Part shown: positions 36,893 through 45,243 of the stretch, one piece after another
How the letters are laid out: each line of letters opens with the position of its first letter
Numbering within the stretch: position 1 is the first letter of the stretch
Assembly (NCBI GenBank): GCA_019748235.1
Contig: JAIEPU010000021.1
Coordinates: forward strand, 1-54,817
Source of the DNA: a bacterium
GTDB lineage: Bacteria; Planctomycetota; Planctomycetia; Kolteriales; Kolteriaceae
Direction of reading: 5' to 3'
DNA length: 54,817 nucleotides
Notes under the pieces: model-generated
Database searches by the model: none
What the model saw: only the letters and a program-made list of their open reading frames with translations
What the model was told of the DNA's origin: nothing
Position numbers and translations under genes: made by a program

Positions 36893-38101
36893 CTATCCCT
36901 TCCTCTTCGCATTGCTCGGCGAGTTGGGCTGACTCGTCAATTGCTCGTGCTTGAATTCGCGAGAGATATGGGCGGCATCACCGGGCCGTTGCGGATTGAC
37001 CGTTTTGCCAGGGCGCGCCCGCTGGATTCCATTGACGATGACCCAGTCATCGAGCGAGATCCCCTCTTTGATGACTCGCCGGCCTTTGTCGATCGATCCG
37101 AGCTTCACCGGCCGATACTCGACGATGTTTTTGTCGTTAACGACGAGCAGGAAATCCCCGCGCTGATCCGAGCCAATCGCCCTTTCCTCGACGAGTATCT
37201 CGGGCTTTTCCACGCCGATGGGAGCGCGAATGCGAACAAAAAGCCCTGGGACGAGCGCTCCATCTTTATTGTCGAACGTTGCCCGGCGGAGCAGAGTACC
37301 GGTCTCTGGATCGACGCCGAAATCGCCATAGTCGACGATTCCCTCGTGAGGGAATCCCTCTTCGTTCGGTAGGCCGACACGGATGGGAAACCCTTGTTTC
37401 TCCATGTCGGGAAGTTGCTTGCTTCGAACGAGCTCCGCGAAGCGAAGGTAGTCCGCTTCACTGATGGTGAAGTAGACGTGAATCGGCGCGAAAGCCTCGA
37501 TCGTCGCGAGCTGCGTCATCTCGGCTTGGACGAGATTCCCGACATCGACAAGATGGCGTCCAATCCGGCCATCGAGCGGCGCGCGGATCTTGGTGTAACT
37601 CAGATTGAGTTCTGCCTGGCGCACATTCGCTTCCGCCGTCGATACGTCGGCAGCCGCGGAATCCTTTTGGGAAACCTTCACGTCCAGTTCGGACTGCGCC
37701 ACCGAGTTCGTCTTTGCCAGTTGTTTACTTCGGGTCAGTTCGGACTCGGCAAGCGACAAAGATGCCTTTGCTTTTTGCAGGGCCGCATTCGCGGACTGTA
37801 GTTCGACCTCGTATTGATCGGGCTCGATGACGAAGAGTAGTTCCCCCTTCTTCACGAGAGCACCTTCTTCGAAGTGAATTTCCTTCAAATAGCCGTTCAC
37901 CCGCGAGCGCAGTTGAACAGTGTCGGTCGCACGGGTGTTGCCACTGAACTCGACATATTCAACGATGGGCTCTTGCGTCGGTTTGGCAACACTGACCGTG
38001 GGAGGTGGAGGGGTCACCATCGCATTGCGCGGCTTGCAGCCGGCTAGCCCTATTACTACCGACAGAGCTAATGACCACCGAAAGGTGGAGAACCAACTCA
38101 T
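36893..38101 (-). CDS. RND efflux periplasmic adaptor lipoprotein (membrane fusion protein)
   Basis: A 402-residue adaptor of the AcrA/MexA family. The N-terminus from ATG 38101 (MSWFSTFRWSLALSVVIGLAGC) is a lipoprotein signal with lipobox LAGC. The start follows CAGGAG by eight bases, and a frame open to 38161 would overlap the repressor gene. VEFSGNTRATDTVQLRSRVN and EGALVKKGELLFVIEPDQYE are lipoyl/barrel-sandwich halves. Between them lies a coiled-coil hairpin rich in Ala, Lys and Glu (about residues 95-170). LSYTKIRAPLDGRIGRHLVD and a beta-barrel complete it. It links the RND pump to the outer-membrane channel. Confidence 0.95.
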   Translation of the reverse strand: MSWFSTFRWSLALSVVIGLAGCKPRNAMVTPPPPTVSVAKPTQEPIVEYVEFSGNTRATDTVQLRSRVNGYLKEIHFEEGALVKKGELLFVIEPDQYEVELQSANAALQKAKASLSLAESELTRSKQLAKTNSVAQSELDVKVSQKDSAAADVSTAEANVRQAELNLSYTKIRAPLDGRIGRHLVDVGNLVQAEMTQLATIEAFAPIHVYFTISEADYLRFAELVRSKQLPDMEKQGFPIRVGLPNEEGFPHEGIVDYGDFGVDPETGTLLRRATFDNKDGALVPGLFVRIRAPIGVEKPEILVEERAIGSDQRGDFLLVVNDKNIVEYRPVKLGSIDKGRRVIKEGISLDDWVIVNGIQRARPGKTVNPQRPGDAAHISREFKHEQLTSQPNSPSNAKRKG

Positions 38102-38144
38102 CAACAAACTCCTGATATCCCGTCTATCCGTTCGGGGCGAGCGT

Positions 38145-38615
38145 CTATGAATTCGAGGCAAGATCTTTCGCGGGGCATTTCAAGTTGGCTTGAACGATGC
38201 CGAGCAGTTCCTTCAGCGTCTCTTGTTGCTCATGCGTCAGTCCGCGCGCGGCACGAGTCCTAACTCGGCCGGCACAGGCCAGGATTTTCTGCCAGGCGGG
38301 CAAAGCCTTGGGCATGGGATGTACTAAGTTTCGGCGACGGTCCTCTTGACAAGCGACCCGTTCGATCCAGCCATCTCGGGCCATTCGGTCGAGTACGCTG
38401 ACAAGCGTTGCCGGCTCGATGTTCATTCGCTCCGCCAACTCGACTTGTGAAAGCCCCCCTCCATCGAGGGCCATCCATGCCAGGACCTGCGCCTGACGGA
38501 AGGTGATTCCCTCCGGCTCGAGCTCGGCATTCATCGCTCGTTCCACCATGCGCGACGTCATGCAAATCCAGTGGCCGATGCTTTCGTGAAAGTCTTGTTC
38601 GAGGGTGACCGTCAT
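38145..38615 (-). CDS. MarR-family transcriptional regulator
   Basis: A 156-residue winged-helix regulator, the first gene of the marR-adaptor-RND operon. The DNA-recognition region is FRQAQVLAWMALDGGGLSQV followed by ELAERMNIEPATLVSVLDRM, and the wing includes ACQEDRRRNLVHPMPKA, the usual MarR D-x-R-x-R pattern. Such proteins bind short palindromes as dimers and release DNA when drugs or phenolics bind. An inverted repeat three bases upstream of its start is the likely operator, implying self-repression of the whole operon. The stop is 43 bases before the adaptor ATG. Confidence 0.94.
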   Translation of the reverse strand: MTVTLEQDFHESIGHWICMTSRMVERAMNAELEPEGITFRQAQVLAWMALDGGGLSQVELAERMNIEPATLVSVLDRMARDGWIERVACQEDRRRNLVHPMPKALPAWQKILACAGRVRTRAARGLTHEQQETLKELLGIVQANLKCPAKDLASNS

Positions 38616-38617
38616 TT

Positions 38618-38648
38618 CGTTAGCTTTCTAATCATTCGAAGGCTAACG
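38618..38648. promoter_or_regulatory. Probable MarR operator overlapping the marR 5' end
   Basis: An inverted repeat CGTTAGCTTTC-(9)-GAAGGCTAACG with 10 of 11 positions complementary ends two bases before the marR start codon. Position and symmetry fit a MarR dimer site that blocks initiation of marR and the efflux genes. Confidence 0.65.
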
Positions 38649-39037
38649 GAATGGTAGGGAGATTTCCAAAACGGGTCATCTGCAATTCGTCATATTTCTT
38701 AACATCTTGTCATGATGTTGTTTACGCTATTCGAAAGAGAACGGCATTCGTATTTGAATAGGCCTGGAAGGATCGATCGAAGACATTTTGATGTATACAT
38801 AAGATCATTATTTTTGCGATCGAGTTCACTAACTCGTTTAGGCGAAGGGTGAGATGGTTCATGAGCGATGCCGCGATCAACCAGGGGTTGCGATAGTGAA
38901 TCGGGCGAAGTTTCGATTGCTGAATTAAGTCATATCCGCGACAGCTCTTGCAAACTCTGGGGGCCAGGGTAGAACCTTTTGGACTTATGAATTCATCGGA
39001 CCACAGGACGTGGTTTCCGTCGATCCTGGAGCAATGG
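38649..39037. promoter_or_regulatory. AT-rich divergent region between marR and vgrG, with two more palindromes
   Basis: About 390 bases, richer in A+T than any other part of the window, lie between the leftward efflux operon and the rightward vgrG cassette. AACATC-ttgtcat-GATGTT is at 38701-38719, and the perfect ten-base palindrome ATGTATACAT is at 38791-38800. The latter sits in an AT-rich stretch suited to a promoter for vgrG. Boxes could not be assigned with confidence. No gene was seen apart from in-frame upstream extensions of vgrG. Confidence 0.4.
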
Positions 39038-42000
39038 ATGGCAACGTACAGTCAAGAGGATCGTTGGCTTCGAGTATTGGCCCCGAAAGATCTCGACCTG
39101 TTGGCCATCTCTTTAACGGGGCGCGAGGCGATCTCCGAGCTTTTTCACTTCGAGCTCGATGCGCTGCTGCCGCGAGGCAAGGAACTCGACTTTTCAAAAC
39201 TGATCAACCGTTCGATTTCCCTGGAAGTGGCTTATCCCATTTCGCCACGCCGTCCGATTAACGGCATCGTCCATGAGTTGACGGAGATTGAACGAGACGA
39301 CTCATTCACGCGCTATCGCATCGGCATCGTTCCCGCCGCATGGCGATTGACGCAATCGGTTCACAATCGAATATTTCAGCAGAAGTCGGTCGTCGACATT
39401 CTTCGCACGTTGTTTGAGGGGTTGAACACAACCTTCAACGTCGCGAATCCGACACGTCCGCACAATTACTGCGTTCAATATCGGGAATCGGATTTTGATT
39501 TCGCCCATCGACTGATGGGGGAGCAAGGTCTTCTCTATTACTTCGTGCACGAAGCAGAGGGGCATCGGCTCGTTATCGCGGATACGTCGCGCAACAATCC
39601 CACTCTTCCTTCAGAGCACAAGATAGAATTCAACCGAATGAGTGGAGGGACACGGGGCAAAGGGCGCGTGCACTCCTGGCGAAAAACGCAGAGAATCGGC
39701 ACCGCCAAGGTGAGCAGCCGCGACTATCACTTCGCACTTCCTGACCAATCGCTTCAGTCAAGCCAGTCGATCATGTCGACGGTGCAAGTCGGAAAAGTGA
39801 CGCATCACCTGACGAATGGTAACGATCACTGGACGATCTTCGACCCGCGCGGCGAATACGCGCACATGTTCGACGGCATCAGTCCCACTGGCGATGATCA
39901 GGCGTCGAACCTCAAACAAGTTTTCGATCAGAAGGACCAATCGACTCGAAATCATATGGAGGCCGTCGCGGCCGAAGCGATTGTCGTTCGAGGAGAAGGG
40001 GACGCGGCTCACATGGTGCCGGGTTTCGTGTTTCAACTCGAAGGACACTATGACGGTGACGGCAAGTATCTTATTACCGAGGTCGAGCACGACATCTCGG
40101 CAGGGGACTATCGCGCGGGACAGTCCGGTACACCGGAGCATTATTCCAATCGATTCAAGACGATGCCGCTCGACATTCCATATCGACCGGCCAAGCCGAC
40201 AGGAAAGCCTCGCATTCCAGGTGCCATTCTCGCCACCGTCGTCGGACCGCCGGGGGAGGAAATCTTCACCGACAAATTCGGCCGTATCAAAATTCAATTC
40301 CCTTGGGACTTAGAAGGAAAGCGAGACGGACAAAGCTCGTGCTGGGTTCGGCCTTTTTCCCCGTTCGCTGGAAACGGCTATGGCATGATTCAGATTCCGC
40401 GCGTCGGGCATGAAGTCCTCGTCGGTTTCATTGAGGGAGATCCCGATGAACCGGTCATTTTCGGCAGCGCGCACAACCCGAATCAAATGCCGCCGTTCAA
40501 GCTGCCTGACAACAGAACCCGGCTCGTGATGAAAAGCCAAACCAAGAACGGCAACTCCTCGCAATTTAGCGGCATGGCGATCGAGGACGCCTCGGGCCAA
40601 GAGCTTCTGCACCTGCACTCCGAAAAGGACATGCGAATCAATGCGGAGAACAATCACTTAACCACCACAAAAGCCGGCAAGTATGAATGGGTCGGCAACT
40701 TCAATCACCGCATGGTGGGCGGGTTAGGTGGCACCGGAGGCGGACAAGACATCAACCCCAACAATGAGCAGCAAGGGGGTAGCTCCAACAATTCCAACAG
40801 CGAGAGCGGCAGTAGTGACAACGAATACGTTGGACCTTTTCAATGGAAGAACGGAAACATCGAGTCCATTGCCGGTGTCGATGTGAGTTTGGTGTTCGGC
40901 GTTTGCGCGGAGGCATCTCTCGGCATCAATGCCTCTGTGGCGATCGGTCCAAAAATGGAGGTCATCGTCAATCCTCTCAGCCCCTTTCTGGGAGGTGGAC
41001 TCTTAGCGGGAATTGTTGCCGGCAATTATGAACTCGACTTTTGCTCGGAAACCCGCGCCATTTATGGTGAGCAGTGGGAAATACATCACGGCGGCACCAC
41101 CGAGGTAACGGGTTACGCGAATGATGATGTCAAAGTAACGATTCCTCGCCTGGCGTTTTTAGTAGCGGCATCCACGACTGCCGCCGTGGTCGCGGCGGGT
41201 GGATTAGCCGAACGTAATCCCACACTACTGAACACGGTGGAGTCACTTTGCGCGGGAGTCGGAGGCATCGCACTGATGCTGCTCACGACTGCTGAACATG
41301 TTTGTGCCGAGGCGCAGCAGGCACTGGAGGATGCCGAATTCTCGGAACGACTCCTCGAATCAATCGAAAACTGGACCACACTCCCTGACGCTATCGAGGA
41401 TTTGACCGAAGAGTCTGTCAAGGCTGCCGAGAAAGCAGCGAAGGAAGCGGAGAAGGCGGCTGAAGAAGCGCTCGAAGCGCTGCATGGAGCGGAGGAAGCC
41501 GAAAAGGGTGCGGAGGAAACCGCTGAAGCTTTGCTGTCCGATCGAAACGTCCTGATCGACGGGGATTACACTGTTCGCTGCCAAGAGATCATGCGTCTTT
41601 CGGCCAAGAAAAACGACTCAAGCGACATCGAGGTGATGTCAAACATGTCGCTTGAAGCGGTGGGGACACCCAACGGCGTTGACGGAGTGATGCTTCTCAA
41701 TGCGACGGGCAAAATTCTTATGCAGTCGCCGAACACCGCCGGCGCAGCACTTTGCATTGGAGGCACCCCTCCAAAGATTCAAGGGACGGTACCTGTTGAT
41801 GGAATGATCTGCTTCAAAATGGCGACGCAGTTCCCAAGTATCACCCTCAGCGAAGAAGGAATCATCATGATGGCGAATCCCGATTGCGGCATCATGATTA
41901 CCGAAGCAGGGATCCAGATGATTGCTCCCACTGTCACGGTCGAGGCAGAAGAAAGTCTTACCCTGAGTTCGGACGAAACTGTTTTGGAGTTAACGCCCGA

Positions 42001-42127
42001 AGGGGCTGTTTGCGAATCACTGACGATGGATCAGACGTTCGAGGTGTCAATGGAGGTAGAAGTGCTGACGATGGATACTGACTGCACGGAAGTTACTTAC
42101 GTCTATGCGATGCTCACCGTGACGTAG
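39038..42127 (+). CDS. vgrG: T6SS spike protein VgrG with a large, apparently interrupted C-terminal needle
   Basis: A 1029-residue VgrG, much longer than the ~600-700 usual for the core. Residues ~1-400 form the gp27-like part (LTGREAISELFHFELDALL, FHFALPDQS, HKIEFNRMSGGTRGKG). The gp5 OB-fold follows (FTDKFGRIKIQFPWDLEGKR, SCWVRPFSPFAGNGYGMIQI, GHEVLVGFIEGDPDEPVIFG). A beta-helix segment (~500-580) leads to a Gly/Asn/Ser linker (GGSSNNSNSESGSS). Residues ~600-835 hold hydrophobic stretches and an Ala/Glu/Lys coiled coil (AAEKAAKEAEKAAEEA). Beta-helix-like repeats then resume to the end. The start ATG 39038 (MATYSQEDRWLRV) has GGAG upstream. ATG 38987 and TTG 38948 are in-frame alternatives. 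It forms the trimeric tip on the Hcp tube with a PAAR protein, and leads a five-gene cassette. Confidence 0.93.
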   Translation: MATYSQEDRWLRVLAPKDLDLLAISLTGREAISELFHFELDALLPRGKELDFSKLINRSISLEVAYPISPRRPINGIVHELTEIERDDSFTRYRIGIVPAAWRLTQSVHNRIFQQKSVVDILRTLFEGLNTTFNVANPTRPHNYCVQYRESDFDFAHRLMGEQGLLYYFVHEAEGHRLVIADTSRNNPTLPSEHKIEFNRMSGGTRGKGRVHSWRKTQRIGTAKVSSRDYHFALPDQSLQSSQSIMSTVQVGKVTHHLTNGNDHWTIFDPRGEYAHMFDGISPTGDDQASNLKQVFDQKDQSTRNHMEAVAAEAIVVRGEGDAAHMVPGFVFQLEGHYDGDGKYLITEVEHDISAGDYRAGQSGTPEHYSNRFKTMPLDIPYRPAKPTGKPRIPGAILATVVGPPGEEIFTDKFGRIKIQFPWDLEGKRDGQSSCWVRPFSPFAGNGYGMIQIPRVGHEVLVGFIEGDPDEPVIFGSAHNPNQMPPFKLPDNRTRLVMKSQTKNGNSSQFSGMAIEDASGQELLHLHSEKDMRINAENNHLTTTKAGKYEWVGNFNHRMVGGLGGTGGGQDINPNNEQQGGSSNNSNSESGSSDNEYVGPFQWKNGNIESIAGVDVSLVFGVCAEASLGINASVAIGPKMEVIVNPLSPFLGGGLLAGIVAGNYELDFCSETRAIYGEQWEIHHGGTTEVTGYANDDVKVTIPRLAFLVAASTTAAVVAAGGLAERNPTLLNTVESLCAGVGGIALMLLTTAEHVCAEAQQALEDAEFSERLLESIENWTTLPDAIEDLTEESVKAAEKAAKEAEKAAEEALEALHGAEEAEKGAEETAEALLSDRNVLIDGDYTVRCQEIMRLSAKKNDSSDIEVMSNMSLEAVGTPNGVDGVMLLNATGKILMQSPNTAGAALCIGGTPPKIQGTVPVDGMICFKMATQFPSITLSEEGIIMMANPDCGIMITEAGIQMIAPTVTVEAEESLTLSSDETVLELTPEGAVCESLTMDQTFEVSMEVEVLTMDTDCTEVTYVYAMLTVT

Positions 42128-42160
42128 TCAATAACTGTTCCTCATGAAGGCAGGTGCGTG

Positions 42161-42820
42161 ATGGATCACGAATTCGAACGAATGCTACCCAAGGATGCCG
42201 CTTCGATTGCGGCGGGGATTCGATTCCACCACAAGATATCGACTGATCTACTGGCAAAGTCCACATCACCGATTGATTTCATTCAGCGACTGATGGCTGC
42301 TGATTGTGACTCGGATGCAATTCGCTTTCTTGCTCAGGCAATGCCGATCCGCGAGTCGATCTGGTGGGGGCTTTTGTGCGTGTGGCGTGTCTTTGGTCCA
42401 ACGCCTGAAGAGAAGGAAGTCTGGGCCATCCAAGCCGCCGTTAACTGGGTGACCGATCCCAGCGAAACACGCCGCCGAGCCGCAAGCTCAGCCGCACATG
42501 CGGTTGGAAATAACACCGCGCCCGGATGTTTGACCAATGCGGTTTTCTGGAGTGGTGGCAGCATCGGCAAGGTTGGAATGCCCACCGTCCAAGCTCCCGA
42601 GACGTCGGCCGCAAAAGCAGTGGGGGGAGCGATTCTCCTTGCTGCCGCGAAGGTGAAAAAAGCGCCCAAGTGTCGAGAATTTCGTCGAGAGTTCATCCTT
42701 CTCGGACTTGAGGTCGCGCGCGGAAAAAATCTTTGGAACACCCCCACGTCCACGAAAGAAGCGTCGGTCAACGAACATTCGGCGCCGCATGCGGAAGAAG
42801 AGGTCGTTGCGTCCACATGA
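42161..42820 (+). CDS. T6SS-linked protein, DUF6931-like (copy 1)
   Basis: A 219-residue protein of unknown function resembling, from memory, the DUF6931 family found beside VgrG genes. The motif AMPIRESIWWGLLCVWRVFG near residue 65, AVNWVTDPSETRRRAASSAA, and NAVFWSGGSIGKVGMPTVQA also occur in modified form in the next gene. It looks alpha-helical and soluble, without signal peptide or membrane span. The ATG at 42161 follows AAGGCAGG. GTG 42158 is adjacent. It lies 33 bases after vgrG and is surely in its operon. A chaperone/adaptor for loading cargo or stabilising VgrG is a reasonable idea, not shown by sequence. Confidence 0.82.
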   Translation: MDHEFERMLPKDAASIAAGIRFHHKISTDLLAKSTSPIDFIQRLMAADCDSDAIRFLAQAMPIRESIWWGLLCVWRVFGPTPEEKEVWAIQAAVNWVTDPSETRRRAASSAAHAVGNNTAPGCLTNAVFWSGGSIGKVGMPTVQAPETSAAKAVGGAILLAAAKVKKAPKCREFRREFILLGLEVARGKNLWNTPTSTKEASVNEHSAPHAEEEVVAST

Positions 42821-42915
42821 GGTGAATCAGATTCAATGAGAGGTACGAGTTGGGTTGCTCATCGAATCTTGATCCGCGATGACGTCGTGCCAGATTCGGA
42901 TTCAGGGAGGAAGAC

Positions 42916-43524
42916 ATGGCCACAGTCGTAACCGGGACAACATCGCCCGTGTCGATTTGGAGTCTGTGCGAGAATGCCGGTATCAGCGATCAGGCTCGCA
43001 AGCATGCCAAAAGCGATATGAGTCCTGGCGTCCTCCTGGGAAAGTTGATTGATGCGGAACTCTATGTTGACGTCATCAAGCTTGTCTCTCACGCATTACC
43101 CAAGCGCGAAGCGATTTGGTGGGGGGCACTTTGTGTGGAGATGATTTCGACAAAGGATGATCCTCCCGAGGATATCGAAGCGCTCCGCGCCGTCGTTCAA
43201 TGGGTGATTGATCCAAAAGAATCGCAGCGAATTAAAGCGGCCTTTGCCGCCGATCAATGTCAGAAGGTGAGTCCAGCGTGTTCTCTTGCTCAAGCGGTGA
43301 AATGGAGCGATGGCAGCATGAGCCGACCAGGCTTACCGGTCGTGCCGCCAGGACCCGAAATGACACCGAATGCGATCGTGGCGGCCGTTCGATTGGCGGC
43401 CAAAAAGGGAGATCGCGCGAAGCAAACGCAACGGCTTCGGGACTTCCTCCGGCTTGCCGTGGAAGTGGCTGAGGGAAGGCATCACTGGACGGGGAAGAAG
43501 CCGGTAGGAGGCCGATCGACATGA
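42916..43524 (+). CDS. T6SS-linked protein, DUF6931-like (copy 2)
   Basis: A 202-residue paralogue of the preceding protein. Matching segments are ALPKREAIWWGALCVEMIST, AVVQWVIDPKESQRIKAAFA, and QAVKWSDGSMSRPGLPVVPP. The C-terminal third ends in a basic helix and EGRHHWTGKKP, parallel to RGKNLWNTPTS in copy 1. The start has AGGGAGG upstream. The stop overlaps the ATG of the next gene (ATGA). The two copies are diverged well past redundancy, so they may form a heteromer or serve different partners. Confidence 0.82.
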   Translation: MATVVTGTTSPVSIWSLCENAGISDQARKHAKSDMSPGVLLGKLIDAELYVDVIKLVSHALPKREAIWWGALCVEMISTKDDPPEDIEALRAVVQWVIDPKESQRIKAAFAADQCQKVSPACSLAQAVKWSDGSMSRPGLPVVPPGPEMTPNAIVAAVRLAAKKGDRAKQTQRLRDFLRLAVEVAEGRHHWTGKKPVGGRST

Positions 43525-43955
43525 GTATCTCTGAACTCGGCAACAAAATAAAGGATATCGAATCGAGCATTGATTCGGTACAGGCAAGCGTCGGGGGTGG
43601 GAAAGGGGCGGCAATTCGAGAGCAGCTCGAGACCATTCGCGGCAGCTCTCAAGAGTTTCAACAACTCCATCAGGGATTGATGCAGTCGATTCAATCCAAG
43701 TGTCAGAACGTCATCGAGCGTAGTCAGGCAACGATCAAAAAGGCCAAAGAGATGAAGGAGGCGGCTAAAAAAATGCCTCCTCCTCCGAAGCCGGGCTTTG
43801 TTTTTCCTCCACCGAAAAAAGAACTCCCGATGGAGGTGGATCCCGAACTCGGTGATCGCTTACGAGATCAGTTGCTCTCGCGATTTGGATTGAGACCAAA
43901 ATCAAACGGCGTCGACGGGCTCGATTGGAAAGACTGGCTCGCCGACCACCAATGA
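43521..43955 (+). CDS. Coiled-coil protein of the vgrG cassette, unknown function
   Basis: A 144-residue protein not recognised from any family. Residues 1-85 look like a helical coiled coil (IKDIESSIDSVQAS, QLETIRGSSQEFQQLHQGLM, NVIERSQATIKKAKEMKEAA). A Pro-rich linker (MPPPPKPGFVFPPPKK) follows, then a short acidic/helical end (ELGDRLRDQLLSRFG, DGLDWKDWLADHQ). It is start- and stop-coupled to its neighbours by ATGA overlaps. This layout suggests an adaptor or a tether within the VgrG cassette. Confidence 0.75.
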   Translation: MSISELGNKIKDIESSIDSVQASVGGGKGAAIREQLETIRGSSQEFQQLHQGLMQSIQSKCQNVIERSQATIKKAKEMKEAAKKMPPPPKPGFVFPPPKKELPMEVDPELGDRLRDQLLSRFGLRPKSNGVDGLDWKDWLADHQ

Positions 43956-44347
43956 TTTGCCGCTCCGTCAGCGAAATTGGGGACAGCCTCATGGGTCGTA
44001 AGCCGTCATCGCCGCCGAATCACTACGTGCTAGAGAAGGATGCTCCGCGCCTCGAACCAAATCTGGGGAGGTGGATGGATTGGATGGCGGCGCATGAGAA
44101 AGAGCGGCGGGTGGACGAGACGAAAATCACCGATGAGATCACCGTGATCACGGAGTTCATCGGCCTCGAAGCGTTTGAAAGTCCTTCGGGTGGTCCGCCC
44201 AAAGTCTTTCAATCGACGGTGATAGGCGGTAAACCGAACGGCATGATGCAAGTGTATGGAGAGATAGCGGCCGCACGGGCTGGACATCCGCTGCTGGTGA
44301 AGATGGTGAAGAAGTATTTCACGGAAAAGAACGACGAGAATGCTTGA
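43952..44347 (+). CDS. Unknown small protein ending the vgrG cassette
   Basis: A 131-residue protein not recognised from any family. The N-terminus is basic (GRKPSSPPNHYVLEKDAPRL). The middle is Trp/Met-rich (GRWMDWMAAHEKERR), and beta-like strands follow (TDEITVITEFIGLEAFESPS, PKVFQSTVIGGKPNGMMQVY), ending in a basic helix. The start is uncertain: ATG 43952 overlaps the previous stop, ATG 43991 (MGRKPSSPPNHY) is a second choice. As the last gene of the cassette it could be cargo or an immunity or accessory protein. Nothing in the sequence decides this. Confidence 0.65.
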   Translation: MICRSVSEIGDSLMGRKPSSPPNHYVLEKDAPRLEPNLGRWMDWMAAHEKERRVDETKITDEITVITEFIGLEAFESPSGGPPKVFQSTVIGGKPNGMMQVYGEIAAARAGHPLLVKMVKKYFTEKNDENA

Positions 44348-44401
44348 TCAGGCACATCATTAGAAAGTGGCTCAAACAGCCGAGCAGGTCGGGGATGAAA
44401 T

Positions 44402-44698
44402 TCAGCCAACCATCACCGTCACCGCGCCTGGACCAACGATATCGCCGCCATGGTCGGTGATACTCATTCCAACGACCGCGACGGGACGACCCTCGGCAAG
44501 CACTGTCGGATAGCCAAGAGCAATCGTGCCCGGTGGTCCGACGCAAGTCGTCATATCTCCCATGACGGAAACAGGTCCCACTACCGTGAGTACGGTGGGT
44601 GCGCCGGGGCCGATAATTGGCCCTCCCACGTGTGGAATAATACCCGTGACCATGGGGCAGACCGTCATGGACGTTAATATGGTTGCCACGGGAGGCAT
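44402..44698 (-). CDS. PAAR-type spike-tip protein (copy 2)
   Basis: A 98-residue PAAR-repeat protein. These sharpen the VgrG spike and carry effectors. Repeats of the form G-x-P-T-V-L-x-x-G-P-V-S-V-x-G-D are visible, with putative metal ligands Cys14, His23, Cys52 and His83. By eye only about 21 of 98 positions differ from the upstream copy at 44915-45211, and all four candidate ligands are kept. No effector domain is attached, so cargo would bind elsewhere. It ends facing the vgrG cassette. Confidence 0.88.
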   Translation of the reverse strand: MPPVATILTSMTVCPMVTGIIPHVGGPIIGPGAPTVLTVVGPVSVMGDMTTCVGPPGTIALGYPTVLAEGRPVAVVGMSITDHGGDIVGPGAVTVMVG

Positions 44699-44914
44699 CG
44701 CTTGAATCCTTTCGCGACGAATTTAAGTGACGAAGCCTTGTGGTTGGAGTCTGATTTTAAATAGGGCTTTCCATTCCCTTTGTAGACGTGAGCTGAATAC
44801 ATCACCCTTACGGATTGACGTCAAGATGCATTTTCGTGAACGGTGAGACCGCGAAAGAGTGGAAGCATTTTGGGCGTTTGACTTCGAAAGCAACGGATGG
44901 CAAAGGACGGCTGA

Positions 44915-45211
44915 TCACGTTGTCATTACGGTCACCGCACCGGGTCCGACGACCGTTCCGCCATGTGCAGTGATACTCATTCCGACGACCGTGACAGGGC
45001 GGCCCTCCGCCATGACCGTCGGTGAGCCGAGAACGATCACGCCCGGAGGCCCAACGCAAGTCGTTAGGTCCCCCAACACAGAGACTGGACCAAGCATCGT
45101 CAAGACGGTGGGTGCGCCGGGGCCAATGATCGGTCCTCCGACGTGCGGCACGAGGACCGTCACCATCGGGCAGACGGTCATCGTCGTTCCAATCGTTCCA
45201 ATGGGAGGCAC
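44915..45211 (-). CDS. PAAR-type spike-tip protein (copy 1)
   Basis: A 98-residue PAAR protein, the first of a duplicated pair. It reads MPPIGTIGTTMTVCPMVTVL at the start and repeats of the type PTVLTMLGPVSVLGDLTTCV. Candidate metal ligands are Cys14, His23, Cys52 and His83. The 216-base space to the second copy holds no recognised element. The gene lies 32 bases downstream of the beta-repeat protein, so the three probably share a transcript. Confidence 0.88.
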   Translation of the reverse strand: MPPIGTIGTTMTVCPMVTVLVPHVGGPIIGPGAPTVLTMLGPVSVLGDLTTCVGPPGVIVLGSPTVMAEGRPVTVVGMSITAHGGTVVGPGAVTVMTT

Positions 45212-45243
45212 GTGATGATCCTCTTAATTGTTCGCCCGAGAGG

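Noticed and set aside
38102-38161. N-terminal extension of the adaptor protein
   Set aside because: It would overlap marR and displace the lipoprotein signal. ATG 38101 has a ribosome site and a proper lipobox.
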